The position numbers and the translations under genes were made by a program. A model generated the notes under the pieces. It was not told the DNA's origin. It ran no database searches and saw only the letters and a list, made by a program, of their open reading frames with translations. A stretch of 64,000 bases of DNA from Halalkalibaculum roseum (GTDB taxonomy: Bacteria > Bacteroidota > Rhodothermia > Balneolales > Balneolaceae), in contig NZ_JAALLT010000002.1 in assembly GCF_011059145.1 (NCBI RefSeq), forward strand, positions 372,001 to 436,000, given 5' to 3'. Below, in pieces: positions 1 through 7,793 of the stretch. Every line of letters starts with the position of its first letter. The stretch's first letter is position 1.

Positions 1-1567
1 CAACTCCGGAAATAACATCCGGTACTTCATATTCGTAGTAATGTCCTTTAATGGATTCCACGAATTCCAGTCCGTGATTGGAAGAGCCGTGATAATTGGG
101 CTGCAGTACGAACGCTCCTTTCTGAGCCATGATATTGTTAAAGTCTGTCCATGATTCATTCCAGCTGTCAGTATCCACACCCGATGGACCGCCGTGTATA
201 GTAACAACGAGGGGATAGGCACGTCCTTCCTGGTAGTTATGCGGATAGTACAAAATGCCATTAATTTCATCATCCATCGCGCCGGTCCATGTCACCACTT
301 CAGTACGGGCTTTGGTTTTCTTGTCAAGGTGTTTATTAAGCTTAAAAAGTTCTTCGCCTTCCGGCAGGGATACGTTGTTGCGACCTTTCTTTAAACTCGC
401 TAGCCTATACTGCGGAGGGGTTGAAGCGGTTGAATAGACATATGCCACATTCTTTCCTTCTTTGCCTACCGCTACAATGGAAACACGCTCATCCATCTCG
501 CCGGCGTCCACTTCTTTTTTATTCCATCCGTTTCCGGTTTTCTCCATGTAAGCCAGCTTTACCGTGGCGCCGTTGGCAAGTCCTACAATCAGATCGTTGC
601 CTATCAGATCAAACCCTGAACCGAGTCCCCAATCCCAATCGACGGGTACATTCTTAACCGTATTATCTGCCAAGTTATAATAGTACAGCAAGGTTATACC
701 GGCTCCGTTCCACTCCGGATCGGAAGACTTTACCGATACAAAATAAAATCCTTCATTGTTTTCAGTGAATTCAAAATTTCCAGGGGTCTGGTATCCGTCT
801 TTTAAAATCTGTTGTTTTTCACCGGTTTCCAGGTCCCAAAGGTAGTAGGTAGGTTTGGGATTGGCATCAGCCCCATAGTCAGGTGAGAGGATATGAGAGG
901 TGACCAGATGCTTTCCGTTTTTAGAAACCCGGTACTCACCCACCGGGAATTCATTGTCAGTTAGCCGGCTTATCTCTTTTGATTCCAGATCGAATGAGTA
1001 AATACGACTTGCCTTAAAATGTGCTGTATCTTCCACTACAACTGTGTTGTCTTTGGCTTCCTCAAGCTTCATTTCATACAGCGTTTTTCCTTCATCCGAT
1101 TCAAAGGCCAATTTGTCATCTCCCAGCCATTGAATATCAGAAATGCCCGATTCAAAGGTATGTACCTCATAGGGTTCCCCTCCATAAATACTCATGGCCC
1201 AAAGTTTTTTGCCTTCCTCCCGCGAGGATAGAAAATAGATGGTCTTTCCATCTCTTGAAAAGAGCGGACTGTTATCCGATTCTTTGCCACGGGTTAGCTG
1301 CACTGTTTTGAACGTATCGTCCTCTGTTACGTCCAGTCGAGTGAGATAAAGATCAGTAATAAATTTATCCTCTTCTTTATCGGCTCTTCTTTTAACCCAC
1401 ACAAGACTGCTGCCATCCGGGGAGAATTCAAGACTGTAGGCGCTCTCCTGCTTGATGACATCTTCTACAGTCCATTTTGCGGGATCCGCTTCCTGTGCAA
1501 GAAGATCGGAGGGTGCTATATATAAAATGATAGTCAGTGAAAATAGTAGGGTAGTGAGATATTTCAT
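1..1567 (-). CDS. S9 family peptidase (prolyl oligopeptidase type), 3' part missing
   Basis: Read on the minus strand, an open frame starts at ATG 1567-1565 and runs off the left edge (about 522 codons visible). It begins with a signal peptide (MKYLTTLLFSLTIILYIAPS, cleavage near LAQEA), so the product is probably periplasmic or outer-membrane facing. The visible part is the N-terminal beta-propeller of an S9 peptidase: repeated WD40/PD40-like strands such as LEFSPDGSSLVWVKRR and PLFSRDGKTIYFLSSRE. It then enters the alpha/beta-hydrolase domain near the left edge (LYYPHNYQEGRAYPLVVTIHGG, the oxyanion-hole HGGP motif). The catalytic Ser, Asp and His lie outside the window, so activity cannot be judged. 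S9 peptidases cleave short peptides after proline or act as aminopeptidases. It has no operon partner here and is divergent from the next gene. Confidence 0.85.
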   Translation of the reverse strand, partial: MKYLTTLLFSLTIILYIAPSDLLAQEADPAKWTVEDVIKQESAYSLEFSPDGSSLVWVKRRADKEEDKFITDLYLTRLDVTEDDTFKTVQLTRGKESDNSPLFSRDGKTIYFLSSREEGKKLWAMSIYGGEPYEVHTFESGISDIQWLGDDKLAFESDEGKTLYEMKLEEAKDNTVVVEDTAHFKASRIYSFDLESKEISRLTDNEFPVGEYRVSKNGKHLVTSHILSPDYGADANPKPTYYLWDLETGEKQQILKDGYQTPGNFEFTENNEGFYFVSVKSSDPEWNGAGITLLYYYNLADNTVKNVPVDWDWGLGSGFDLIGNDLIVGLANGATVKLAYMEKTGNGWNKKEVDAGEMDERVSIVAVGKEGKNVAYVYSTASTPPQYRLASLKKGRNNVSLPEGEELFKLNKHLDKKTKARTEVVTWTGAMDDEINGILYYPHNYQEGRAYPLVVTIHGGPSGVDTDSWNESWTDFNNIMAQKGAFVLQPNYHGSSNHGLEFVESIKGHYYEYEVPDVISGV

Positions 1568-1925
1568 GATCGGGAAGTATGTTTCATATGCGGTGGTGAT
1601 AGTTGCAGCCAATACCTTAACCCGCATGGCAACGAGTTGCCATACAGCAAAAGAAGGCGTAAGGTAGTTGCAGGCAATGGACTAATGTGAAAAAATGGTC
1701 GCAATTTTAAAAAGATTAAATTGAATTTTTTGAAAATTATAGACTTAGGCATGAGTAAATCATCCACAGTAAATAAGGATTCCATCGTAGATTTATGTGC
1801 TTTTCTGCACAAATCGTATTTAATTCAAGAGTCATTTCGCCTTAAGAATGCACTTTCGATAACCTTGCATGTTAAAGCTATAAGCCGTAATCATGGATAG
1901 AAATTATAAACAAACAGAAACATAG
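1568..1925. other. Intergenic region between divergent genes
   Basis: This 358-bp AT-rich stretch separates the divergent S9 peptidase and AIM24-family genes. I see no convincing gene in either strand. A weak promoter-like pair for the right-hand gene is TTTCG at 1835-1839 and TAACCTTG at 1860-1867, which resembles the Bacteroidota -7 box TAnnTTTG with one mismatch. No terminator hairpin or repeat stands out. Confidence 0.4.
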
Positions 1926-2636
1926 ATGGCAGATCAGATAGATTATGTAATTCATGGCAATGATCTTCAAATTGTTGAGGTGGAGCTCGATCCCGGTGAA
2001 GCTGTACGCGGTGAGATAGGCACCATGATGTACATGGATGAGGGTATAGAGATGCAGACCTCCACGGGAGGTGGAATTTTCAAAGGCTTAAAAAGAATGG
2101 TGACGGGTGAGAGCTTTTTTATCTCCTCATTTCTAAATAATTCAGGAAAGAAACAGAAAGTGAGTTTTGCCGCCACTTATCCGGGAAAGGTAGTGCCGAT
2201 TGATCTTAAAGAGGAGGGAGGATCCTTTTTGTGTCAGAAAGATGCCTTTTTGTGTGCCGCTGCGGGCATAGAGGTAGAGGTTGCTTTCACAAAGCGATTC
2301 GGTAGCGGTTTATTCGGCGGAGAGGGTTTCATCCTTCAGCGACTCACCGGAAGTGGTTTAGCTTTTATGCACTCTGGAGGTACTTCTATCAAGCGAAAGC
2401 TAGCCACGGGTGAAAAACTTATCGTGGATACCGGATGCCTGGTCGGGCTTTCGGAAAACGTGGATTATGATATCCGGTTTATCGGCGGTTTCAAAAATGC
2501 TCTCTTTGGTGGGGAGGGACTGTTTCTTGCAGAAGTCACCGGTCCCGGCACCGTTTATTTACAAAGTTTGCCTTTCTCACGATTGGTTGATCGTATTGCA
2601 TCCGCAGTGAATGTACATTACAACGACAAGGGTTAA
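1926..2636 (+). CDS. TIGR00266/AIM24 family protein
   Basis: This 236-residue protein has no signal peptide or membrane segment and is glycine-rich throughout. It matches the AIM24 (PF01987, TIGR00266) beta-rich fold: the N-terminal MMYMDEGIEM segment, then paired glycine repeats GSGLFGGEGFILQRLTGSG (residues ~125-145) and NALFGGEGLFLAEVTGPG (residues ~195-215). Length is normal for bacterial members. The yeast relative is a mitochondrial inner-membrane organiser; the bacterial role is not established. The start ATG follows a weak ribosome site. It is a single gene transcribed away from the S9 peptidase. Confidence 0.85.
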   Translation: MADQIDYVIHGNDLQIVEVELDPGEAVRGEIGTMMYMDEGIEMQTSTGGGIFKGLKRMVTGESFFISSFLNNSGKKQKVSFAATYPGKVVPIDLKEEGGSFLCQKDAFLCAAAGIEVEVAFTKRFGSGLFGGEGFILQRLTGSGLAFMHSGGTSIKRKLATGEKLIVDTGCLVGLSENVDYDIRFIGGFKNALFGGEGLFLAEVTGPGTVYLQSLPFSRLVDRIASAVNVHYNDKG

Positions 2637-2879
2637 TACCCCCTAAATGGTAGTTCGGCTCACCGAAGGTCAGCTGTCAGAATCAACTCATCATATCTAG
2701 ATGAGAAAATAAATTTTGCTTCACAGGAACATTATTGTATTAAATAGCAAAGAATGAGTAAGAAAATTCGTTGTCATTCTGGTATCTCATGGATTGAACG
2801 ACGAAGCTCAGACCGGGGTTATTTTTGCTGATTCATGAATTAATACATACACAATAACCTTCACGAAACATCCGGAATC

Positions 2880-3686
2880 ATGAAATCTATACTGTTATCA
2901 CTTCTAGCACTGCTCCTTACGCTTGAGGTATCGGCCCAGGATTATGCCACTGAGCAATTGGAAAACTCTCCGCGTCATCATGAGTGGGTCACCATGGAAT
3001 CCAGCGGTCGGGTACTTCACACTTTTGTTGCCTATCCCGAACGATCAGATAATGCCCCGGTGGTACTGGTGATTCATGAAAACCGGGGTCTGAACGATTG
3101 GGCCCGCAGCTTTGCCGATCAGCTGGCGGCAGCCGGATATATTGCAGTGGCTCCTGATTTGATCTCCAATACGGTGGAAGGGATACAGAAGACCTCCGAT
3201 TTCAAAAGTTCTGATGCCGCCCGGGAAGCCATTTATGCGCTGGACCCGGATATGGTTACCACCGACCTACTGAATGTGCTTGATTATGCCCGTTCTATTG
3301 ATGCGGGTGATGGCACTGTAGCAGTGGCGGGGTTCTGCTGGGGAGGTTCGCAATCGTTTCGCTTTGCAACCAATGCCGGTGACAGCATTGATGCGGCGCT
3401 TGTATTTTACGGTACCGGCCCTGAGTCACTGGAGGATTACCAGAGGATAGAAGTACCCGTTTACGGGTTTTATGGAGGCGACGATCAGCGTGTGAATGCC
3501 ACAATTGAAAACTCCGAAATGATGATGGAGGAAGCAGGCAATACCTACGATTACAAAATTTATGAGGGCGCCGGACATGCCTACATGCGGCGCGGTGACG
3601 ACCCTGATGCTCCGAAAGATGATCCGAATGTTATCGCTCGCAATCAGTCATGGGAGCGCCTGAAAAGTATTCTGAATAATCTGTAA
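2880..3686 (+). CDS. Secreted dienelactone hydrolase family protein
   Basis: This is a 268-residue alpha/beta hydrolase with a clear signal peptide (first 20 residues, ending VSAQ). The family triad is present: nucleophile Cys153 in GFCWGGS, Asp201 or Asp202 in YGGDD and His233 in GAGHAY. The conserved Glu67 of HENRGLN is also there. Dienelactone hydrolases open lactone rings in chloroaromatic degradation, but the exported Bacteroidota-type members have unknown substrates and probably act on esters in the periplasm. It stands alone: 243 bp follow the AIM24 gene and the next gene is convergent. Confidence 0.88.
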   Translation: MKSILLSLLALLLTLEVSAQDYATEQLENSPRHHEWVTMESSGRVLHTFVAYPERSDNAPVVLVIHENRGLNDWARSFADQLAAAGYIAVAPDLISNTVEGIQKTSDFKSSDAAREAIYALDPDMVTTDLLNVLDYARSIDAGDGTVAVAGFCWGGSQSFRFATNAGDSIDAALVFYGTGPESLEDYQRIEVPVYGFYGGDDQRVNATIENSEMMMEEAGNTYDYKIYEGAGHAYMRRGDDPDAPKDDPNVIARNQSWERLKSILNNL

Positions 3687-3719
3687 CACTTTCTAAACCC
3701 GTTGCTAACCGGAAGTGTT
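3685..3719 (+). terminator. Stem-loop at the end of the dienelactone hydrolase gene
   Basis: AACACTT (3685-3691), which overlaps the stop codon, pairs with AAGTGTT (3713-3719). An inner partly paired segment (CCCGTT/AACCGG) extends the stem. No U-run follows, so it is either a weak terminator between convergent genes or an mRNA-stabilising hairpin. Confidence 0.3.
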
Positions 3720-3843
3720 GAGGTGAGAAGTAGCTATATCTACATTTTCAATAAAATGTACTCGTCGAATGCTTAGTAGTCGATGCTGTAAGACAATGTC
3801 CGGATAAGCTTTCCAGCGATATTATCTGGCCATTCCGTACTTG

Positions 3844-4527
3844 TTAAGCCAGTAAAGTTGCTACAATACCTGATAGCACGATACCGTCGAAGGTCCCGGC
3901 TCCACCTATGCTTGCTATCGGAGTGCCCATCTTTTTAATCTCATTGAGATGGAGAAGGTCTGCCCCGATAAGCGGCCCTAAGACGCCGGCTGTAAATGCA
4001 ACCGCCGGTGCCTGCTCAGGTACAAAAAACAAAGCCAGTACGGCAGCAGCCATTGCCGGAATGAGTGCGGGAATAGCAATACCCATATTTTTTACGGGTT
4101 TGGCCGTGTAGCGGCATATGATGATATTAGCTACAACTACCACACCGCATCCAAGAATATAATGGGTTCCCAGTTCACTGAGCCGCACGATTTGATAAGC
4201 AGCAATCATAAGCGGAATGATGCATCCGCCAAGGTTTACAGCAAGCAGTGTGGAATCCTGCTGCTGGAGACCTGGAAAAAGCTGGCGCTCGAGTCCGAAC
4301 ATTTTAGAGGGGGACATTTTGACCTTCCCCCGGTTTTCAAATCGGGTTAAGGGAATATTTACCATACTCCCCAGAAAGATACCGATTGCTGCCATGATAG
4401 ATTGCTGGGCACTGAGACCGAGCTTGGCAAGTGCCGTCAGCATGACCTCGGCCAGAAAGAATGGTATGAGAATAAGCAGAACGAAAAACAGAAAAAGTGC
4501 CAAACAACCCGGCGGAAATCCTCGCAT
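3844..4527 (-). CDS. DUF1614 domain-containing membrane protein
   Basis: This is a polytopic membrane protein of about 227 residues. The frame opens at TTG 4533, but ATG 4527 two codons later (MRGFPPGCLALFLFF) is a better start. The protein has the DUF1614 pattern: an N-terminal transmembrane helix, the IGIFLGSMVNIPLTRFE segment, then helices ending in a Gly-rich conserved tail with IASIGGAGTFDGIVLSG. The tail motif (DLLHLNEIKKMGTPIASIGGAGTFDG) is typical of the family. No biochemical role is known. It is convergent with the hydrolase and divergent from ssb. Confidence 0.85.
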   Translation of the reverse strand: MRGFPPGCLALFLFFVLLILIPFFLAEVMLTALAKLGLSAQQSIMAAIGIFLGSMVNIPLTRFENRGKVKMSPSKMFGLERQLFPGLQQQDSTLLAVNLGGCIIPLMIAAYQIVRLSELGTHYILGCGVVVVANIIICRYTAKPVKNMGIAIPALIPAMAAAVLALFFVPEQAPAVAFTAGVLGPLIGADLLHLNEIKKMGTPIASIGGAGTFDGIVLSGIVATLLA

Positions 4528-4761
4528 ATTCAATGAGTCTTTATTTCATCTTTTCAATTAGATAAAAATTGTTATTGAAATATAATTCAATAAAGAACAG
4601 CTGAAAATGAAGCTTCCGATAAATGGAGGTAGAAAACAATAATAAGCAAGAGATAAGTCGATAAAAATTAAAGTACTATCGGAAAAATAATCTGTAAGGA
4701 ATTCCTCCCCAATAAGTCTTACCTTTACAGTAAATAATTAAAACGTAACGAGGTAACAGTT

Positions 4762-5205
4762 ATGAGTTCTTTAAACAAAGCAATGATCATTGGTCGCTTG
4801 GGCCAGGATCCAGATGTACGTTATACCCAGTCGAATACGGCTGTTGCTAATTTATCGGTAGCAACCTCCGAACGCTACAAGGATAAATCGGGTGAGTGGA
4901 AAGAAAATACCGAGTGGCACCGCGTAGTGGCATGGGGCAGACTCGCTGAAATTTGCCAGGAATATTTGAAAAAAGGCTCGCAGGTATATATTGAGGGTCC
5001 CATTCAAACCCGCAGCTGGGAGGATAAAGACGGTCAAACCAAGTATACTACCGAGATCAAAGCGCTGACGATGACCATGCTTGACAGCAAGGGGAGCAAC
5101 AGCGGAGGCAATATGCCTGAGAAACCTCAGAATGCCCAACCGGTATCCAGCAATGTTGATCTGAATGAGAACTTTGATGATATCGATGATGATCTACCAT
5201 TCTAA
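4762..5205 (+). CDS. ssb: Single-stranded DNA-binding protein
   Basis: This 147-residue SSB binds and protects single-stranded DNA in replication, repair and recombination. Residues 1-105 form the OB-fold ([20 protein letters not shown], then [10 protein letters not shown] and [18 protein letters not shown]). A short low-complexity linker follows and the protein ends in the acidic tip DDDLPF, which recruits partner proteins. GAGG at 4750-4753 serves as a ribosome site about 8 nt before ATG. The order ssb then gldE is conserved in Bacteroidota, although here a terminator lies between them. Confidence 0.97.
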   Translation: MSSLNKAMIIGRLGQDPDVRYTQSNTAVANLSVATSERYKDKSGEWKENTEWHRVVAWGRLAEICQEYLKKGSQVYIEGPIQTRSWEDKDGQTKYTTEIKALTMTMLDSKGSNSGGNMPEKPQNAQPVSSNVDLNENFDDIDDDLPF

Positions 5206-5235
5206 TGAATGAACACCCCGGTTGTTTATATTTTT

Positions 5236-5271
5236 AAAAAGCGATGGAATAGCTTTATACCATCGCTTTTT
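5236..5271 (+). terminator. Intrinsic terminator after ssb
   Basis: AAAAAGCGATGG (5236-5247) is perfectly complementary to CCATCGCTTTTT (5260-5271) with a 12-nt loop. The 3' arm ends in a T-run, so it reads as a Rho-independent terminator of ssb. Confidence 0.88.
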
Positions 5272-5338
5272 CTATTCTTGCACCATAAAATACCTTTACA
5301 TAGCTTTAACCTTAATTTGTAGTATAATAGTATAGTAG

Positions 5339-6739
5339 TTGGACGATCCAGACAGTTTTCAATTTATTTTATCATTTCTGATACAGGCACACGATGCTAC
5401 TCTTCTGGATGGCTCGTTGGATACCGTTGATCTTGTTCTGCAGTTCTTCTTTATAGTGGTAGGATTGATTTTTTCTGCCCTTTTTTCGGGTTCTGAGGTG
5501 GCTTTCTTCTCTCTTTCCAATCAGCAGGACGTACTCACGGAGGGGGGCATAAGCGGTTCGGCCGATGAACTGATCCTCAAAATGCTCGAGCGGCCGCGCC
5601 GATTATTGGCCACAATTCTGATAGGTAATACTTTTGCCAACATCATTACATCCGTGCTTGCCGCCGTTGCCACAGGTAATATTGTTGCTTATTTCGGATT
5701 CTCAGAGATTTTTGTGTATACCTTAGAGGTACTGGTTTTAACCTTTATGATTCTCATTCTGAGTGAAATTACCCCAAAGATCATTGCCATAAACGATCCG
5801 CTGAAATCGGCCAGAAAAATAAGCCGGTTTATATATGGGCTCTACATCATTTTGCTGCCTTTATCCAAGCTTATTGCCAACAGCACCATCAGTCTGGAAG
5901 AACGCTTGCCAAAGCCCGATAGCAAAATGACCTCCGAGGATATCATGACCATGGCGGAAGTCAGTGAAATGGAAGGATCAATCAAGAGTGATGAGCGTGA
6001 GATTATTGAGAATGTGATTGAATTCGGTACCACATCCGTTAGGGAAATCATGACCTCTCGCGTTAATGTTGTGGCGGTTTCTACAGAGAACTCTTTAAAT
6101 GAGGTATTGGCCCTGATTAGGGAGAAGGGGTTGTCCAGGATGCCGCTATATGAAAATGATCTGGATAATATATTGGGTATTATTTATTCGAAAGACGTGC
6201 TGCCTTATATCAATTCCGATATTGAACGTACCACCATCAATTGGCGTACCATTGCCAGAAAAGCACTCTTCATTCCCGCTACCAAAAAACTGGATGATCT
6301 GCTAAGGGATTTTCAACAAGAAAAAACACACATCGCTATTGTAGTGGACGAATACGGGGGTACGGAAGGACTGATCACCCTGGATGATATCCTGGAAGAG
6401 ATTGTCGGCGATATTTCCGATGAATACGGAGAGAATGAAGAACAGCTCTATACACAGTTCAAAAACGGTGTGTACGTATTTGACGCTAAAATTGATCTGG
6501 ATGATATGGAGGAGATCCTTGAAATTGAGCTGACAGCAGATGATGATGATTTTGAGACGTTGGGTGGCTTGGTATATCATCTTACAGAACGAATTCCGAA
6601 TGTGGGTGAAAGAGTTTACTATAAGGGACTTGAACTTACCATTCACTCCGTTCAGAACAACCGGGTAAGAAAATTGCGAGTCAAGTTGAACGAAGATGAT
6701 GCCAAACAGCAAAAAAGTCCGGTAAAAGATAAAGAATAG
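5339..6739 (+). CDS. gldE: GldE-like CNNM/CBS/CorC-HlyC membrane protein
   Basis: This 466-residue protein carries the hemolysin-C/CorC architecture. A DUF21/CNNM transmembrane domain spans residues ~25-200 with GLIFSALFSGSEVAFFSL. A CBS pair spans ~215-340 (VREIMTSRVNVVAVS; FQQEKTHIAIVVDEYGGTEGLITLDDILEEIVGDI). A CorC/HlyC C-terminal domain ends near 450. Its place after ssb and its N-terminus MDDPDSFQ match GldE, named for its requirement in flavobacterial gliding and type IX secretion; CNNM relatives transport or sense Mg2+. Which role applies here is inference. The only start giving the expected N-terminus is TTG 5339. A second in-phase ATG lies too deep. murB follows 12 nt later, so the two are probably co-transcribed. 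Confidence 0.85.
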   Translation: MDDPDSFQFILSFLIQAHDATLLDGSLDTVDLVLQFFFIVVGLIFSALFSGSEVAFFSLSNQQDVLTEGGISGSADELILKMLERPRRLLATILIGNTFANIITSVLAAVATGNIVAYFGFSEIFVYTLEVLVLTFMILILSEITPKIIAINDPLKSARKISRFIYGLYIILLPLSKLIANSTISLEERLPKPDSKMTSEDIMTMAEVSEMEGSIKSDEREIIENVIEFGTTSVREIMTSRVNVVAVSTENSLNEVLALIREKGLSRMPLYENDLDNILGIIYSKDVLPYINSDIERTTINWRTIARKALFIPATKKLDDLLRDFQQEKTHIAIVVDEYGGTEGLITLDDILEEIVGDISDEYGENEEQLYTQFKNGVYVFDAKIDLDDMEEILEIELTADDDDFETLGGLVYHLTERIPNVGERVYYKGLELTIHSVQNNRVRKLRVKLNEDDAKQQKSPVKDKE

Positions 6740-6751
6740 CCTTTCTATTTA

Positions 6752-7792
6752 ATGACCCGAACCACTGCCGAATTTCCCATTCAATATGATGTTGACCTGG
6801 CACCCTATAATACCCTGAACATCGAGGCAAAGGCAGCTTCGTTTTTATCGGTAACCTCACAGGAACAACTTATTAGCTTTATCAAAGAGGCGGGGCAGGA
6901 GTTCGATAACCTGTTCGTGTTAGGTGGCGGCAGTAATATCCTTTTTGCGGATGATTTCGAGGGCTTGGTTCTGCATGTTGCCATCAAGGGCAGGGAGGTA
7001 GTAGAAGAAACTGATGAGTATATAAAACTTCAGGTAGGGGCCGGTGAAAACTGGCATGAAACCGTTAGGTACTGTGTAGAGCAGGGTTGGGGAGGTATAG
7101 AAAACTTATCCCTGATTCCGGGCACGGTGGGCGCTGCACCCATACAGAACATTGGCGCCTATGGAGTCGAGTTGGTGGAAGTATTCCAAAGCCTTGATGC
7201 CGTTGAGCTTAAGACGGGAAAGGTAAAAACATTTTATAAACAAGATTGCCGCTTCGGCTATCGCGACAGTATCTTCAAGAATGAGCTGAAGGGAATATAT
7301 ATCGTAACAAAGGTCACGCTTGCACTATCAAAAAACCCTCAGTTGAATACGTCCTACGGGGCCATCAGCAGGGAACTGGAAAAAAGAAATATCCAAAGTC
7401 CAACGATACGTGATATAAGTCAGGTAGTGATTGATATACGCAACAGCAAGCTGCCCAATCCTGATGAACTGGGAAATGCAGGTAGTTTTTTTAAGAACCC
7501 GGTAGTTTCCAGGCAAAAATATGAGCACCTGAAAATGAAATATCCTTCAGTACCGGGCTATGAATTGAATGAAATCGAAATAAAAATACCGGCAGGATGG
7601 CTAATCGAAGAAGCGGGATTAAAGGGAATGAAACTTGGCAACGCCGGGACCTACAAGCAACAGGCACTGGTCATTGTAAATCATGGAGGAGCAACAGGCC
7701 AGGAAATCATGGAGCTGGCGGGAAAAATCAAAGCTTCTGTCAAGAATAAGTTCGGCATTGAACTGGTACCCGAAGTCAATATTGTCGACTGA
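6752..7792 (+). CDS. murB: UDP-N-acetylmuramate dehydrogenase
   Basis: MurB is an FAD enzyme that reduces UDP-N-acetylglucosamine enolpyruvate to UDP-MurNAc in peptidoglycan synthesis. At 346 residues it is the long type I form. The FAD-binding motif GGGSNILF is at residues 58-65. The stretch IPGTVGAAPIQNIGAYGVEL covers 122-141, the catalytic Ser245 lies in GNAGSFFKNP and the C-terminal Glu in VPEVNIV. It follows gldE by 12 nt and is separated from the DUF2779 gene by a single base, so the three form a likely operon. Confidence 0.96.
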   Translation: MTRTTAEFPIQYDVDLAPYNTLNIEAKAASFLSVTSQEQLISFIKEAGQEFDNLFVLGGGSNILFADDFEGLVLHVAIKGREVVEETDEYIKLQVGAGENWHETVRYCVEQGWGGIENLSLIPGTVGAAPIQNIGAYGVELVEVFQSLDAVELKTGKVKTFYKQDCRFGYRDSIFKNELKGIYIVTKVTLALSKNPQLNTSYGAISRELEKRNIQSPTIRDISQVVIDIRNSKLPNPDELGNAGSFFKNPVVSRQKYEHLKMKYPSVPGYELNEIEIKIPAGWLIEEAGLKGMKLGNAGTYKQQALVIVNHGGATGQEIMELAGKIKASVKNKFGIELVPEVNIVD

Positions 7793-7793
7793 G

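Noticed and set aside
2755-2832. A 25-codon frame between the AIM24 and hydrolase genes
   Set aside because: It has no ribosome site or conserved feature and lies in probable leader or repeat-derived DNA.
7683-7793. A longer start of the DUF2779 gene inside murB
   Set aside because: The extra 37 residues overlap murB and do not match the family; ATG 7794 is one base after the murB stop.
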